This document shows, one piece after another, positions 44,430 to 52,842 of a stretch of DNA of 64,000 bases. The notes beneath the pieces are model-generated. The model was not told the origin of the DNA, ran no database searches, and was given only the letters and a program-made list of their open reading frames with translations. The position numbers were made by a program, and so were the translations under genes. Numbering within the stretch: the first letter of the stretch is position 1; each line of letters begins with the position of its first letter. Source of the DNA: QHXW01 sp963768075 (lineage in GTDB: Bacteria > Acidobacteriota > Terriglobia > Bryobacterales > Bryobacteraceae). The DNA is taken from assembly GCA_963768075.1 (NCBI GenBank), contig CAVYHD010000024.1, positions 1 to 64,000 of the forward strand, given 5' to 3'.

Positions 44430-44888
44430 GAAACATCCCTTTTAGTGTATCCGCCCCTATTGGCGTGCTTCACTCTCGTTCTAGCACCTCACAGGCGCCC
44501 CGCAAAGCATCCGGCTGCGCTCTGTGGTCTGATAGGAGAAGCAGCGGGTATCGCGACGTGGATCATCGCTCCCGTCCTCGAACCATCGGCCTATGTATTT
44601 GCACCGGACGTGGGTTTTTCTTTTCTTGCCGCCCAAGTGTAATTCTCGGGCCTGCCTGCGATCCTGAGCGCTCTTTCGCGTAACCCCCGATCAACAGCGG
44701 GGCGAGAGCACTGTACGCCGCCGCTTGCTGTCAATGACGGATTTTGGCTCCCCTCCCCCGCGAAACGGACTCCGTCCTGGCGCGGGGCAGTCACCCCGAA
44801 ATCCTATGACAGCTTCGCTCGGTTGCGCCGGCAGGCGTGCCCTCTTTCGCCCCCGCCGTGGGGGTCACTCAAACCAAAGAGGCACATC
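44430..44888. other. Intergenic, no gene
   Basis: No gene supported. Frames on both strands are short and featureless. The divergent promoters of the HNH gene and the methyltransferase operon should lie here but were not identified. Confidence 0.35.
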
Positions 44889-45193
44889 ATGACGAACTCA
44901 GACCAGCCGGCAACGGTTTTCACTCTGACCATAGACGCCCAGGAAATGCGGGTCCGCTACAGGCCCTATTTCATCGACGGCGTTGACCCTACGCCATTCT
45001 TGAGTTCTCAAGCCCGCACCAGCCGCGCCGCCGCATTCCCGTAAGCGTAACCGGCTACCGCAGCTTCTTCGCGCCCATGGATGAGATCGAGGCCGCCCCC
45101 AGCATCGAGAGATACGCCTGCATGGTCGCCCTGGTGCTGGCGAGAGAGTTCGGCCCGCATCCCGAAGATTCTGACCAACTCGCGCTGATTTGA
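44889..45193 (+). pseudogene. Small conserved protein upstream of the methyltransferase, frameshifted
   Basis: The N-terminal frame MTNSDQPATVFTLTIDAQEM to RPYFIDGVDP changes to another frame in which YAILEFSSPHQPRRRIPVSVTGYRSFFAPMDEIE and the end DSDQLALI follow to a TGA at 45193. A single-base indel near 44990 explains it. The combined ~100 residues resemble small proteins I recall beside methyltransferase genes. Function unknown. Confidence 0.6.
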
Positions 45194-45207
45194 TCGGAGC
45201 CGCGGCC

Positions 45208-45858
45208 ATGACGAACACAACCCACCGCAACACGATCATCCACGGCGATTGCGTCAACATCCTGCCCCAGCTCGACGCCGGCAGCGTGGATTTCATACCG
45301 ACCGACCCGCCTTATATTTCCCGCTACAGGGAACGCAGCGGAAGATCGATCCCAAACCCAGGCAACTTCACTTGGCTCAAGCCGGCCTTCGCCGAAATGT
45401 ACCGGATACTCAAATGCGATAGCTTCTGTGTGTGCTTCTACGGCTGGAGCCATATCGACAAATTCGCCGTGGCTTTTCGTGAAGCGGGATTCCGCTTCAC
45501 CGGCCATCTCGCCTTTCCCAAGCGCTACACATCCGGCACGCGATTCCTGCGCTATCAGCACGAATGCGCCTACCTGCTCGCCAAAGGCGAACCAAGACCT
45601 CCCCGACATCCGATCGGCGACGTGATCGAGTGGACAGACTACACGGGCAACCGGCTGCATCCCTCGCAGAAACCCGTGACACTGCTGTTGCCGCTCATCG
45701 ACACGTTTTCCGTCCACGGCGGGCTCGTCCTGGATCCTTTCGCGGGTTCCGGCTCCACACTCGTAGCCGCGAAGATGCTCGGGCGTTCATGGCTCGGCAT
45801 CGAGCTTGACGCCACATATCATGCCATCGCGAATGAAAGGTTGAACGCGGCGGCGTAG
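45208..45858 (+). CDS. DNA methyltransferase, beta class
   Basis: A 216-residue enzyme with the catalytic DPPY (residues 33-36) before the AdoMet-binding FAGSGS (178-183), the order of beta-class amino-methyltransferases that act on adenine N6 or cytosine N4. HPSQKP precedes motif I as in many such enzymes. Start at ATG 45208; an in-frame TTG at 45190 would add six residues. The small size suggests an orphan or phage-like modifier. No restriction partner is certain, although the HNH and nuclease-like proteins are near. Confidence 0.88.
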   Translation: MTNTTHRNTIIHGDCVNILPQLDAGSVDFIPTDPPYISRYRERSGRSIPNPGNFTWLKPAFAEMYRILKCDSFCVCFYGWSHIDKFAVAFREAGFRFTGHLAFPKRYTSGTRFLRYQHECAYLLAKGEPRPPRHPIGDVIEWTDYTGNRLHPSQKPVTLLLPLIDTFSVHGGLVLDPFAGSGSTLVAAKMLGRSWLGIELDATYHAIANERLNAAA

Positions 45859-46104
45859 GCGCTCCGTCTGCATTTCGTAGCGCGCTCGCTATGGTGCGCC
45901 GCGTTTCGGTTCCCCGCATGACGGCGGGGCAGAGTCAAGCTTACAGCCGCAGGCTTGCGTCAAGGCGCTTTCGCGGCATAAACGAGCCCTCCCCTACGGG
46001 CTGCCCCACATTTATTCCACGGTCGCCTGTGACACCGCGCCCAATGTATCGCCAGAACAAGACTGACAAAAACGCTATCATCTTTATTGTCAATTGACCG
46101 TCGT

Positions 46105-46149
46105 CTTCCCGAGCTGGAGGTCGCGAGTTCGAGTCACGTCTCCCGCTCA
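46105..46149 (+). repeat. 3' fragment of a tRNA-Gly-like gene
   Basis: CTTCCCGAGCTGG, AGGTCGCGAGTTCGAGTCACGT and CTCCCGCTCA resemble the anticodon arm (loop with CCC), T arm and 3' acceptor strand of a bacterial tRNA-Gly(CCC). The 5' half is missing, the T stem has a mismatch and the final CCA reads CA. It is a relic, possibly an old attachment site. Confidence 0.55.
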
Positions 46150-46263
46150 GCGAAAGAAACATTGTCGCGCTGCGATTGCGCTGCGATAAGCGGCCGGTAG
46201 TGCGGCGAAAGGCCTCCAGGGCGGCTCATGCGGCCAATCAAATCAATAACATAAAGTGGACAC

Positions 46264-46314
46264 CCTCCTTCACACGCAGGAGGTCACAGGTTCGACTCCG
46301 TGCGTGCCCCACCA
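46264..46314 (+). repeat. 3' fragment of a tRNA-Val-like gene
   Basis: CCTCCTTCACACGCAGGAGG looks like an anticodon arm with CAC in a disturbed loop. GTCACAGGTTCGACTC matches a variable loop and T arm, and the sequence ends GCCCCACCA with an encoded CCA. The D arm and the 5' acceptor strand are absent and T-stem pairing is poor. It is read as a decayed 3' half of tRNA-Val(CAC). Confidence 0.5.
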
Positions 46315-46585
46315 CTTTTTCTCAAGAACTCCACGTGTAGCCATTTGCCTGCACAAAAAAGGCGGCAAGCGCCATGATATGCCCGGGAGGTTCGACAGCG
46401 GCATCGGCGTCCCAGCGTCCCTCCTGCCTCAACTCCGCGATCACCTTCGGGTAAGACCAGCGCACGCCGCATATCTCGACCGCGCTAAACTACGATGCGC
46501 AGAAAGGGCAAGAAAAGGGCAACCTGAGTTTTCCTCGTGCTAAGCCCTAAAATCCGCCTTTGCAAATAGTTGGTATTAAAAGGAT

Positions 46586-46635
46586 ATTTGGTCGGGGCGA
46601 GTGGATTCGAACCACCGACCTCCTGGTCCCGAACC
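46586..46635. repeat. Right attachment repeat within tRNA-Pro
   Basis: Fifty base pairs matching 27140-27189 with one mismatch in the T loop. It covers the CCA end to the anticodon loop of the intact tRNA-Pro and a few bases beyond. With the left copy it delimits a 19.4-kb insertion. Confidence 0.88.
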
Positions 46636-46666
46636 AGGCGCTCTAGCCAGGCTGAGCCACGCCCCG
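46589..46666 (-). tRNA. tRNA-Pro (anticodon CGG)
   Basis: The minus strand gives a complete cloverleaf. The acceptor CGGGGCG pairs with CGCCCCG. The D arm is GCTC...GAGC. The anticodon arm is CCTGG-TTCGGGA-CCAGG with anticodon CGG. The T arm is GGTGG-TTCGAAT-CCACT, and CCA is encoded. The 3' end faces the island, as expected for an integration target. Confidence 0.95.
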
Positions 46667-46852
46667 ATCAAATTCAGTGTAGACCCCCCGGCGCCTGGGA
46701 AGCAACTGCCGGGCAGCCGCGAATACTATCCTTCGAGATAGCCGGCCTATCCAAACAGATAGTGTGAGCCGCCACGTCGCCGTGGTACTCCCTGTTATTA
46801 AAGAGGTTACACCCATCCCGCTCTTGGTGGGCGGATTGCACTATCCTCTCGC

Positions 46853-47104
46853 GTGAGCGCCGACTCTATTCAGGAACTGAACGACGAGTTGTTAAATCGG
46901 ATCGAGGAAATCTCGGTACTCTGCGAACGAATCGAACGCGCGGTCGAAGCGCTGGTCGCACGGCACGGCGATCGCAGCGAGACTGTCAATTCCGCGAAAC
47001 GGCTCCAGGCCTCGGTCGCCGCGTTGAAGCGGGAACTGTTGCAGCACTATTTGGAGTATCGAATTGCCGAGGCGGCGCGGATGGCCGGGACCGCCTGCAA
47101 CTGA
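46853..47104 (+). CDS. Small coiled-coil protein of unknown function
   Basis: An 83-residue, entirely helical protein from GTG 46853 (MSADSIQELNDELLNRIEEISVLCERIERAVEALVARHGD) with heptad-like spacing typical of a coiled coil. It ends one base before the stop of the convergent SDR gene. First chromosomal gene beyond the island. Function unknown. Confidence 0.5.
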   Translation: MSADSIQELNDELLNRIEEISVLCERIERAVEALVARHGDRSETVNSAKRLQASVAALKRELLQHYLEYRIAEAARMAGTACN

Positions 47105-47105
47105 G

Positions 47106-47846
47106 TTATAAAGTGCGGAGTTGAAAGCCGCCATCAACGCTGATGACTTGCCCCGCGGAATAGTCCAGCAGGCCGTCGGCGATCGCGCGAACCGCGCGGG
47201 CTACATCCTCCGGTTCGCCCAGGCGGCCTTGCGGGACGAGGCCGGCGGCAATCCTTTCCTCATAATTCTTCGCAACCGCGGCAATCATGTCGGTGCGGAT
47301 CACCCCCGGCCGTATTTCGAATACGCGAATGTTCGCCGGCGCCAGGCGCGCCGCAAACACCGCCGCCGCCATGCTCAGGCCCGCCTTTGATATGCAGTAC
47401 TCGGCGCGATTCGTAGAGGCCGCATACGCCGAAACAGACGTAATAAAAATTATGCGCCCCTCCCGCCGGTCCAGCATCCACCGCGCCGCGTCACGAGTCA
47501 GAAAATGCGGTCCCTTGAGGTTGGTGGCGATCAACTCATCGAAGCTCTCTTCGGTCGCGTCCAGTACATCGCGCCGTTCTCGCGGCGCCATGCCGGCGTT
47601 GTTCACCAGCAGATCGAGATGCTCGAACTTGCCGCGCGCGAACTCAATCAGGGAGGAGCGATCCTCGGCCGCCGAAACATCACACTGAAAGATTTCGATT
47701 CCGGGTGCTTCGCCTTGCAGGCTTTCCGCCGCGTCGCGCCGGCCTTTGTAGGTTGCGAGGATATCGTGCGTGCGAGCCAGTTCCAGCGCGATCGCGCGGC
47801 CGATGCCGCGGCTGGCCCCGGTTACGATCGCTGTAGGGCGGGGCAT
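47106..47846 (-). CDS. Short-chain dehydrogenase/reductase
   Basis: A 246-residue classical SDR. It has the NAD(P)-binding TGASRGIG at residues 9-16, NNAG at 82-85, the catalytic set with Ser near 137-139, Tyr150 and Lys154 (YCISK), and PGVIRTDM. The C-terminus GQVISVDGG is the normal family ending. It resembles 3-oxoacyl-ACP reductase (FabG)-like enzymes; the true substrate is unknown. Its ATG overlaps the stop of the DsbA-like gene by one base. Confidence 0.9.
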   Translation of the reverse strand: MPRPTAIVTGASRGIGRAIALELARTHDILATYKGRRDAAESLQGEAPGIEIFQCDVSAAEDRSSLIEFARGKFEHLDLLVNNAGMAPRERRDVLDATEESFDELIATNLKGPHFLTRDAARWMLDRREGRIIFITSVSAYAASTNRAEYCISKAGLSMAAAVFAARLAPANIRVFEIRPGVIRTDMIAAVAKNYEERIAAGLVPQGRLGEPEDVARAVRAIADGLLDYSAGQVISVDGGFQLRTL

Positions 47847-48421
47847 TAGCGGTTGGCGATCGCGTCGTCAAGCGCCGCGGAGATCTCTTCCAGGGAGAAA
47901 TGTTCTATGAAGGCTTTGCCGTTTACGAACAGGGTTGGGGTGTGAATCACACCGCGCGCCACACCGTCCTGAAAATCGCGTTCCACGAGCCCAGCAAGCC
48001 GGGCGTCGTCGAGTGCCGCCACTGCCGGGGCCGGATCGAGCCCGTGGTCGCGCGCGAATTGCGCCAGCCGCTCGTTGAAGTTGGCCGGTGTCGTGCTCCC
48101 CATGCCGGCCATGGCGTACCGCCGGTAGGCCACGCCGAGTTCGGGTTTCCGTTCGTTGAAGTAGCGTGCCGCCACAGCGGCTTTCCGCGCCCACTCGTGC
48201 TTGGCCAAAGGAAAATCGCGGTGCACGAAGGCGACTCGATCCCCGTATCGTGGTAACAGCTTCTCATCCAGCATCTGGCGGAACACGGCACAGTCCGGGC
48301 ATTGCAGGTCTTCGTAGATCAGGACGCGCACTTTGCTCTCGGCCAATCCTTCCACCACCGGTTGCTGTGCCGTCAATCCCACACTGGCTGTCAGCAGCGT
48401 TAGCAGGAGCCATCCGCTCAT
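47846..48421 (-). CDS. Exported DsbA-like thiol oxidoreductase
   Basis: A 191-residue protein with a signal peptide (WLLLTLLTASVGLTAQQ) and a thioredoxin/DsbA fold. Active-site CPDC at residues 41-44 (EDLQCPDCAVF), the helical insertion, and the cis-Pro loop THTP-like HTPTLFVNG near 160. It would form or reduce disulfides in the periplasm. Coupled to the SDR gene downstream by a TAATG overlap. Confidence 0.88.
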   Translation of the reverse strand: MSGWLLLTLLTASVGLTAQQPVVEGLAESKVRVLIYEDLQCPDCAVFRQMLDEKLLPRYGDRVAFVHRDFPLAKHEWARKAAVAARYFNERKPELGVAYRRYAMAGMGSTTPANFNERLAQFARDHGLDPAPAVAALDDARLAGLVERDFQDGVARGVIHTPTLFVNGKAFIEHFSLEEISAALDDAIANR

Positions 48422-48437
48422 ATACGGGTAGACCCTG

Positions 48438-49313
48438 TCAGGCTGCCGTGCCGCTCTTCATGCCGCGCACGACGGTCTCGACCAGCCCCTTGCCGCGCTC
48501 GAAGGCTTCTTGATAAGAATTGCGGCGCTCCTCGCTCGATAGACCGTATCCCAGGCGGTACAAGCGGTCGAGCCCCAGGCCCTCGACATACGTTCCCGCG
48601 AACGCGATCGCTCCTTTCGGAATGAGCCCGCCGCCAAAGGGAATTTTGCCGACGAGTTCGCGCGCCAGGGCCCGCCATCCGAACGCTCCCGTCACGATGC
48701 CGGCGATTTCTGCCTTTTGCAGCGAGTAACCCACTGTCTTGTCGCTCGCCGCGGCGATGAGGAAGGCCATACGAATCTGGTTGATCGTGAGGAATGCCGT
48801 ATCGCTGGCGAATTCGGTCACGGACCACGGTAGCTCGATAATGCTCGGGACGATGTCGGGCAGGGCAGTGACCAGGGCGAACAGCGCATTGTCGCGCGAT
48901 ACCGTATACAGGATGCGGTCCACCACCGGCTGGCGAAATGGATGAAAATTCCGCGCGAGCGCGAGCCCCAGGTCGTCGTTCTTCGCCAGGATCGCGCGCA
49001 CCGTTTCATCAGGTTGCTCCGGATTAAACGGGAACGCATTCTCCGGGCAGGGCACCCCCGGCTCATACAGAACTACGTCGAAATGCTCCGGCAGGTTGGG
49101 ATCTCCCGCCCGATACAGCATAGGCGCGGCGCTCGCGCGTTTGCGATAGGAGATTTTCTCCGCCGGCAGGAGGAATTCTTCCATGGCCTCGAAGCCCGCC
49201 GTACTCGATGCAACTAGAGCAATACTGACAGGGCGCTCAGCCGCCGACTGCACTTCGTTCGGATTCAGATTCGCGACCGCGCTCCGGATTTCCTTCAGCA
49301 CCTGCAAAGACAT
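48438..49313 (-). CDS. DUF697-like membrane-associated protein
   Basis: A 291-residue protein. The C-terminal half (DKTVGYSLQKAEIAGIVTGAFGWRALARELVGKIPFGGGLIPKGAIAFAGTYVEGLGLDRLYRLG) has the hydrophobic, glycine-rich pattern of DUF697, a domain often joined to GTPases. The N-terminal half lacks the GTPase P-loop but retains a Rossmann-like look (SIALVASSTAGFEAM). Its partner and role are unknown. Confidence 0.7.
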   Translation of the reverse strand: MSLQVLKEIRSAVANLNPNEVQSAAERPVSIALVASSTAGFEAMEEFLLPAEKISYRKRASAAPMLYRAGDPNLPEHFDVVLYEPGVPCPENAFPFNPEQPDETVRAILAKNDDLGLALARNFHPFRQPVVDRILYTVSRDNALFALVTALPDIVPSIIELPWSVTEFASDTAFLTINQIRMAFLIAAASDKTVGYSLQKAEIAGIVTGAFGWRALARELVGKIPFGGGLIPKGAIAFAGTYVEGLGLDRLYRLGYGLSSEERRNSYQEAFERGKGLVETVVRGMKSGTAA

Positions 49314-49374
49314 ACATCGTAATTTTAGCCGTGAATTCGTGCGAATGCACGCGAATAGATGCCGATTACCGGAT

Positions 49375-50877
49375 TTACGCCGGCCGCTCGGCCCCGCGCA
49401 GCCGAAACATCACCTCGAGCCTGCTGCGCCAGTGGATCCCCAGTCCAATCCGCTCGACTTCGATCTCTGGAGAGAAATGGCTGAGGATGCCTTCGGTCGT
49501 CGGATGGAATTCGAGAGCGGGCGCGATGAGCGCCAATCGCGGCGGATCCTGCCGCAAAGTCGTGCCGGGAAAGTAACCGTGCGCGCCAAACTCGTCCCGG
49601 TTGAGATGCCAACGGACGCGCATCCAATAGTCGAGCGCCTGCAAGGGGAGATGGAGATCCGAAGAAGCTTTCAACTCGATAACTGTCAGCCGGCCGGCAC
49701 GGTCAACGGCGAGCAGATCGAGAATGCCGCGGTCTCCCGCGGCGAACGCGGGCACCTGACCATAGACGGGAGCCGGCACGAGCGCGGCGTCGATCACCGC
49801 CAGGTGGGAACGCACCTGGCTTTCCAGCCACGCTTCTGGATCGCGCACGTAGAGATCGCCTTTCCTCCCCGCGTGACGCATCCGGGCCAGGTCGCGCGCC
49901 AGTTGTTCGCATTCGCGTAGATTGTGCTCGCCCACGCCTGCCCGCTCCGCCAGGCCGAACAAGAGTTTCGGGCCCACCGTTCGCGCGAATTCCAGGCCGC
50001 GAACGCGCAAGCTGGCTTCACCGTCGCCCATGGCCACGGATTCCACCCCATCGATCGCGGCCAGTCGTTCCAGCGCCTGCTGATGTGCTTTGGCCGGTTG
50101 ACGGCAGATTTCCAGCTTCGTATCGAGATTGCCGGCGTCGCGCGGTTCAAGCCGTGCCGTTTGACCGCTCGCATCGTAAGCGAACAGCGCAAAGTCTGTT
50201 TTTTTCCGGTTCAGGTGCCCGACGCGCAGCAACGCCGTGCGCTCTTGGCCCGCGGGCAGGAAAACCGCCAGGCCTTCTATCGTTAGCCGTCGCTCACGCG
50301 CGCGGAGATAGTCGAGCCAAATCAGACCGAAGCTCAAGACGCCCGAAGCATCGAGGCCGCCGGGAGGCGCTCCGATGGCCGCTAATCCCGCGGCGCCGTG
50401 CTTGAGCAGCGCGCGCGGATAGGCCGGCGAGAGACTGTGCTCCAGGTCCGCTTCGGTCGAGAGATCCGCAATGCTCCACGCCGGGAACTCGCGCCCAAGA
50501 AACTGGCGAAAGCGTTCGCGAAATACCAGGCGCGTCCCTCGCCGCGACCAATCCGCGCTGGCCGGCTGCGCCAGATCGAGCAGAAAGATTTCGCCGCGCT
50601 TTCCTGCGAAGCGCTCCACCACCAATTCCAGCCGGCCGCGCGCTTGCTCGCGGACATCCACTACGCGCCGCACCAGATTCCTCTTTTCACTCCAGGCTTG
50701 CAGCGTGAGACGCGCATCACGGGCGTCCAGAGCGAAATTGGTGTCGTTAATCGCAAGAATCTCCTCGCCGGGTTCGAGGAGTGCGGGCTGTTTGGAGGCC
50801 TTGAGGAAACCCTCAACTGCCGCCTGGAGCTCCCGGGCGCTACGGCCGGGAACAGGCCGGGTGGCGGTCCTGCTCAC
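49375..50877 (-). CDS. Large protein with C-terminal PD-(D/E)XK-like nuclease domain
   Basis: A 500-residue protein. Residues 380-430 show the nuclease pattern GDRGILDLLAVDRAGRLTVIELKASSDLHLPLQALDYW, with Asp and E-x-K in proper spacing (NucS/RecB-like). The first 370 residues are not recognised. The start is ATG 50877. It is divergent from the YggS gene. The nuclease call is from motif only; a repair or housekeeping role is plausible since the gene sits in core chromosome. Confidence 0.7.
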   Translation of the reverse strand: MSRTATRPVPGRSARELQAAVEGFLKASKQPALLEPGEEILAINDTNFALDARDARLTLQAWSEKRNLVRRVVDVREQARGRLELVVERFAGKRGEIFLLDLAQPASADWSRRGTRLVFRERFRQFLGREFPAWSIADLSTEADLEHSLSPAYPRALLKHGAAGLAAIGAPPGGLDASGVLSFGLIWLDYLRARERRLTIEGLAVFLPAGQERTALLRVGHLNRKKTDFALFAYDASGQTARLEPRDAGNLDTKLEICRQPAKAHQQALERLAAIDGVESVAMGDGEASLRVRGLEFARTVGPKLLFGLAERAGVGEHNLRECEQLARDLARMRHAGRKGDLYVRDPEAWLESQVRSHLAVIDAALVPAPVYGQVPAFAAGDRGILDLLAVDRAGRLTVIELKASSDLHLPLQALDYWMRVRWHLNRDEFGAHGYFPGTTLRQDPPRLALIAPALEFHPTTEGILSHFSPEIEVERIGLGIHWRSRLEVMFRLRGAERPA

Positions 50878-51052
50878 TTCTTTTATTGTAGTGCTTGCGC
50901 GCCGCGTGCCCGGCTGCTATTTTGACGGCATGCCACGCTTCTGCTTCCCGGCTACTCTGGCTGGCGGTTGCCGCCGGAGTGTTCGCGGAGGGCGCCATCG
51001 AAGGAAAATTCCTCGTCCACCATTCACGGCGGGCGCAGGTAGACGAGGGTGA

Positions 51053-51742
51053 GTGGAAAGCGTCGCTCGCTCAATAAACGCGACCCTGCGCGAGAGGCTG
51101 GCCACAGTCCGGGAGTGCATCGAACGGGCCTGCGCTCGCGGCGGGCGTGACCCTTCCTCCGTCACTCTGATCGCGGTCACGAAGATTTTTCCGGCTGCTA
51201 TCATTCGCGAAGCGTACCAGGCCGGCCTGCGCGATTTCGGCGAGAATTACGTGCAGGAGTTCGAATCCAAAGCGCCCGAAGTGCAGGATCTCTCCGGCGC
51301 GCGTTTTCATTTGATCGGCCACCTGCAATCCAACAAGGCCAAGAAGGCCTCGGAATTGTTCTCCGTGATTCAAACTGTCGATTCGCCGAAACTGGCGCGG
51401 CGTTTGGACGAAGCAGGCCGGCCGCTCGACGTTATGCTCGAAGTTAAGCTTTCTGGGGAAGACGCCAAGAGCGGCGCAGGCCCGGAGGAGCTGCCGATGC
51501 TGATCGAAGCCGTGCGCGCGACGAAGCACCTGCGCCTCCTGGGCCTCATGACTATGCCGCCGTGGTCGGATGATGCCGAGCCCTCGCGTCCCTACTTCCG
51601 GCGCTTACGTGAATTGGCGTCGCAGTTCGATTTGCCGCAGCTTTCCATGGGAATGTCGCACGATTTCGAAGTGGCAATTGAAGAGGGCGCTACGCACATC
51701 CGTGTGGGCACGGCGTTGTTCGGCAAGCGCAAGAAGCCGTGA
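51053..51742 (+). CDS. yggS: YggS/PROSC-family PLP homeostasis protein
   Basis: A 229-residue PLP-binding protein with the fold-type III barrel: Lys44 in TLIAVTK is the Schiff-base residue, GENYVQEF, HLIGHLQSNKAK, LMTMPP and LSMGMSHDFEVAIEEGATHIRVGTALFG are family hallmarks. It controls the pool of free pyridoxal phosphate. GTG start. Its stop overlaps the GTG of the glycosyltransferase gene. Confidence 0.93.
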   Translation: MESVARSINATLRERLATVRECIERACARGGRDPSSVTLIAVTKIFPAAIIREAYQAGLRDFGENYVQEFESKAPEVQDLSGARFHLIGHLQSNKAKKASELFSVIQTVDSPKLARRLDEAGRPLDVMLEVKLSGEDAKSGAGPEELPMLIEAVRATKHLRLLGLMTMPPWSDDAEPSRPYFRRLRELASQFDLPQLSMGMSHDFEVAIEEGATHIRVGTALFGKRKKP

Positions 51743-52842
51743 CCGTCGGTTTCGAATCGCCGCTACCACCCGCGCGCACCGGTGTCGCCGACTACGCGGC
51801 CATCCTGCTCGCTGCTCTGCGCCGCCGCGGAACCGTGCAGGTCGCGCCCAAACGCGCCGGCGTCCGCCTGTATCACCTCGGCAACAATCAACTGCACCGC
51901 GAGATTTACCGGCGAGCACTCGCGCAGCCGGGAATCGTCGTGCTGCACGATGCCGTGCTCCAGCATTTTTTTCTCGGCTCACTCGAACCACAGGAGTACG
52001 TAGAAGAATTCGTCTACAACTACGGCGAGTGGCATCGCGAGCTCGCGCACTCGCTGTGGCGCGGTCGGGCCAGTTCCGGTTCTACTCACCATTACTACGC
52101 CTATCCCATGCTGCGGCGCATCGCCGAGGTTTCGCGCGCCATCATCGTTCATAATCCCGCGGCAGCGCGCCTCGTGCGAGAGCATGCGCCCGGCGCGCGC
52201 GTAGTCGAAATCCCTCATTTGTTCGCCCCGCCCTCACCGCCGAACGCCGCCGGCGTCATCCGCTTCCGCGCCGCTCTCGGTCTTCCCCCTCGCGCCTTTT
52301 TGTTCGCCGTGTTCGGCTACCTCCGCGAATCCAAGCGCATCCTGAATATTATTCGCGCTTTCGACGTGATTCACCGCGAGCTGCCCCAAACCGCGCTGCT
52401 CGTCGCCGGCGAATTCGCCTCGCGGGACCTCGCTCGGGCCGCTGAGCCTTTACTCGCCGCGCGCCCGGGCATCCTGCGCCTGGGACATTTGCCTGAGTCT
52501 CAGTTCTGGCTCGCGGCGGCTGCCTGCGACGCCTGCATTAACCTCCGCGATCCGGCCGCTGGGGAAACCTCCGGCATCGCTGTGCGCCTGATGGGAATCG
52601 GCAAAGCCGTGTTGCTCACCGACGGCGGGGAATCCTCGCGCTTTCCTGAAACGGCGTGCTTCCACATTGCACCCGGTGTTGCCGAAACGGCCAGTTTGAC
52701 GGACCATAGTATGGTAGCTGCGTCACTTCCGCAGACCACCCGTGAAATCGGCCGCCGGGCAGCCGGCCATGTACACTCCTTTCACTCACTGGATCGCGTC
52801 GCGGATATGTATTGGGAAACGCTGTGCGCTTACGGACATTAG
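51739..52842 (+). CDS. GT4-like glycosyltransferase
   Basis: A 367-residue protein with two Rossmann-like halves: N-terminal PPARTGVADYAAILLAAL and C-terminal FAVFGYLRESKRILNIIRAF ... LLVAGEF ... ILRLGHLPESQFWLAAAACDACINLRDPAAGETSGIAVRLMGIGKAVLLTD. This matches GT-B family 4 enzymes that move a sugar from a nucleotide donor. The acceptor is unknown. GTG start overlaps yggS; the end overlaps the next gene. Confidence 0.85.
   Translation: MTVGFESPLPPARTGVADYAAILLAALRRRGTVQVAPKRAGVRLYHLGNNQLHREIYRRALAQPGIVVLHDAVLQHFFLGSLEPQEYVEEFVYNYGEWHRELAHSLWRGRASSGSTHHYYAYPMLRRIAEVSRAIIVHNPAAARLVREHAPGARVVEIPHLFAPPSPPNAAGVIRFRAALGLPPRAFLFAVFGYLRESKRILNIIRAFDVIHRELPQTALLVAGEFASRDLARAAEPLLAARPGILRLGHLPESQFWLAAAACDACINLRDPAAGETSGIAVRLMGIGKAVLLTDGGESSRFPETACFHIAPGVAETASLTDHSMVAASLPQTTREIGRRAAGHVHSFHSLDRVADMYWETLCAYGH

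Noticed and set aside
46570..46767. 65-residue plus-strand frame over the tRNA-Pro gene
   Set aside because: It is the reverse complement of a well-formed tRNA; the frame is a by-product.
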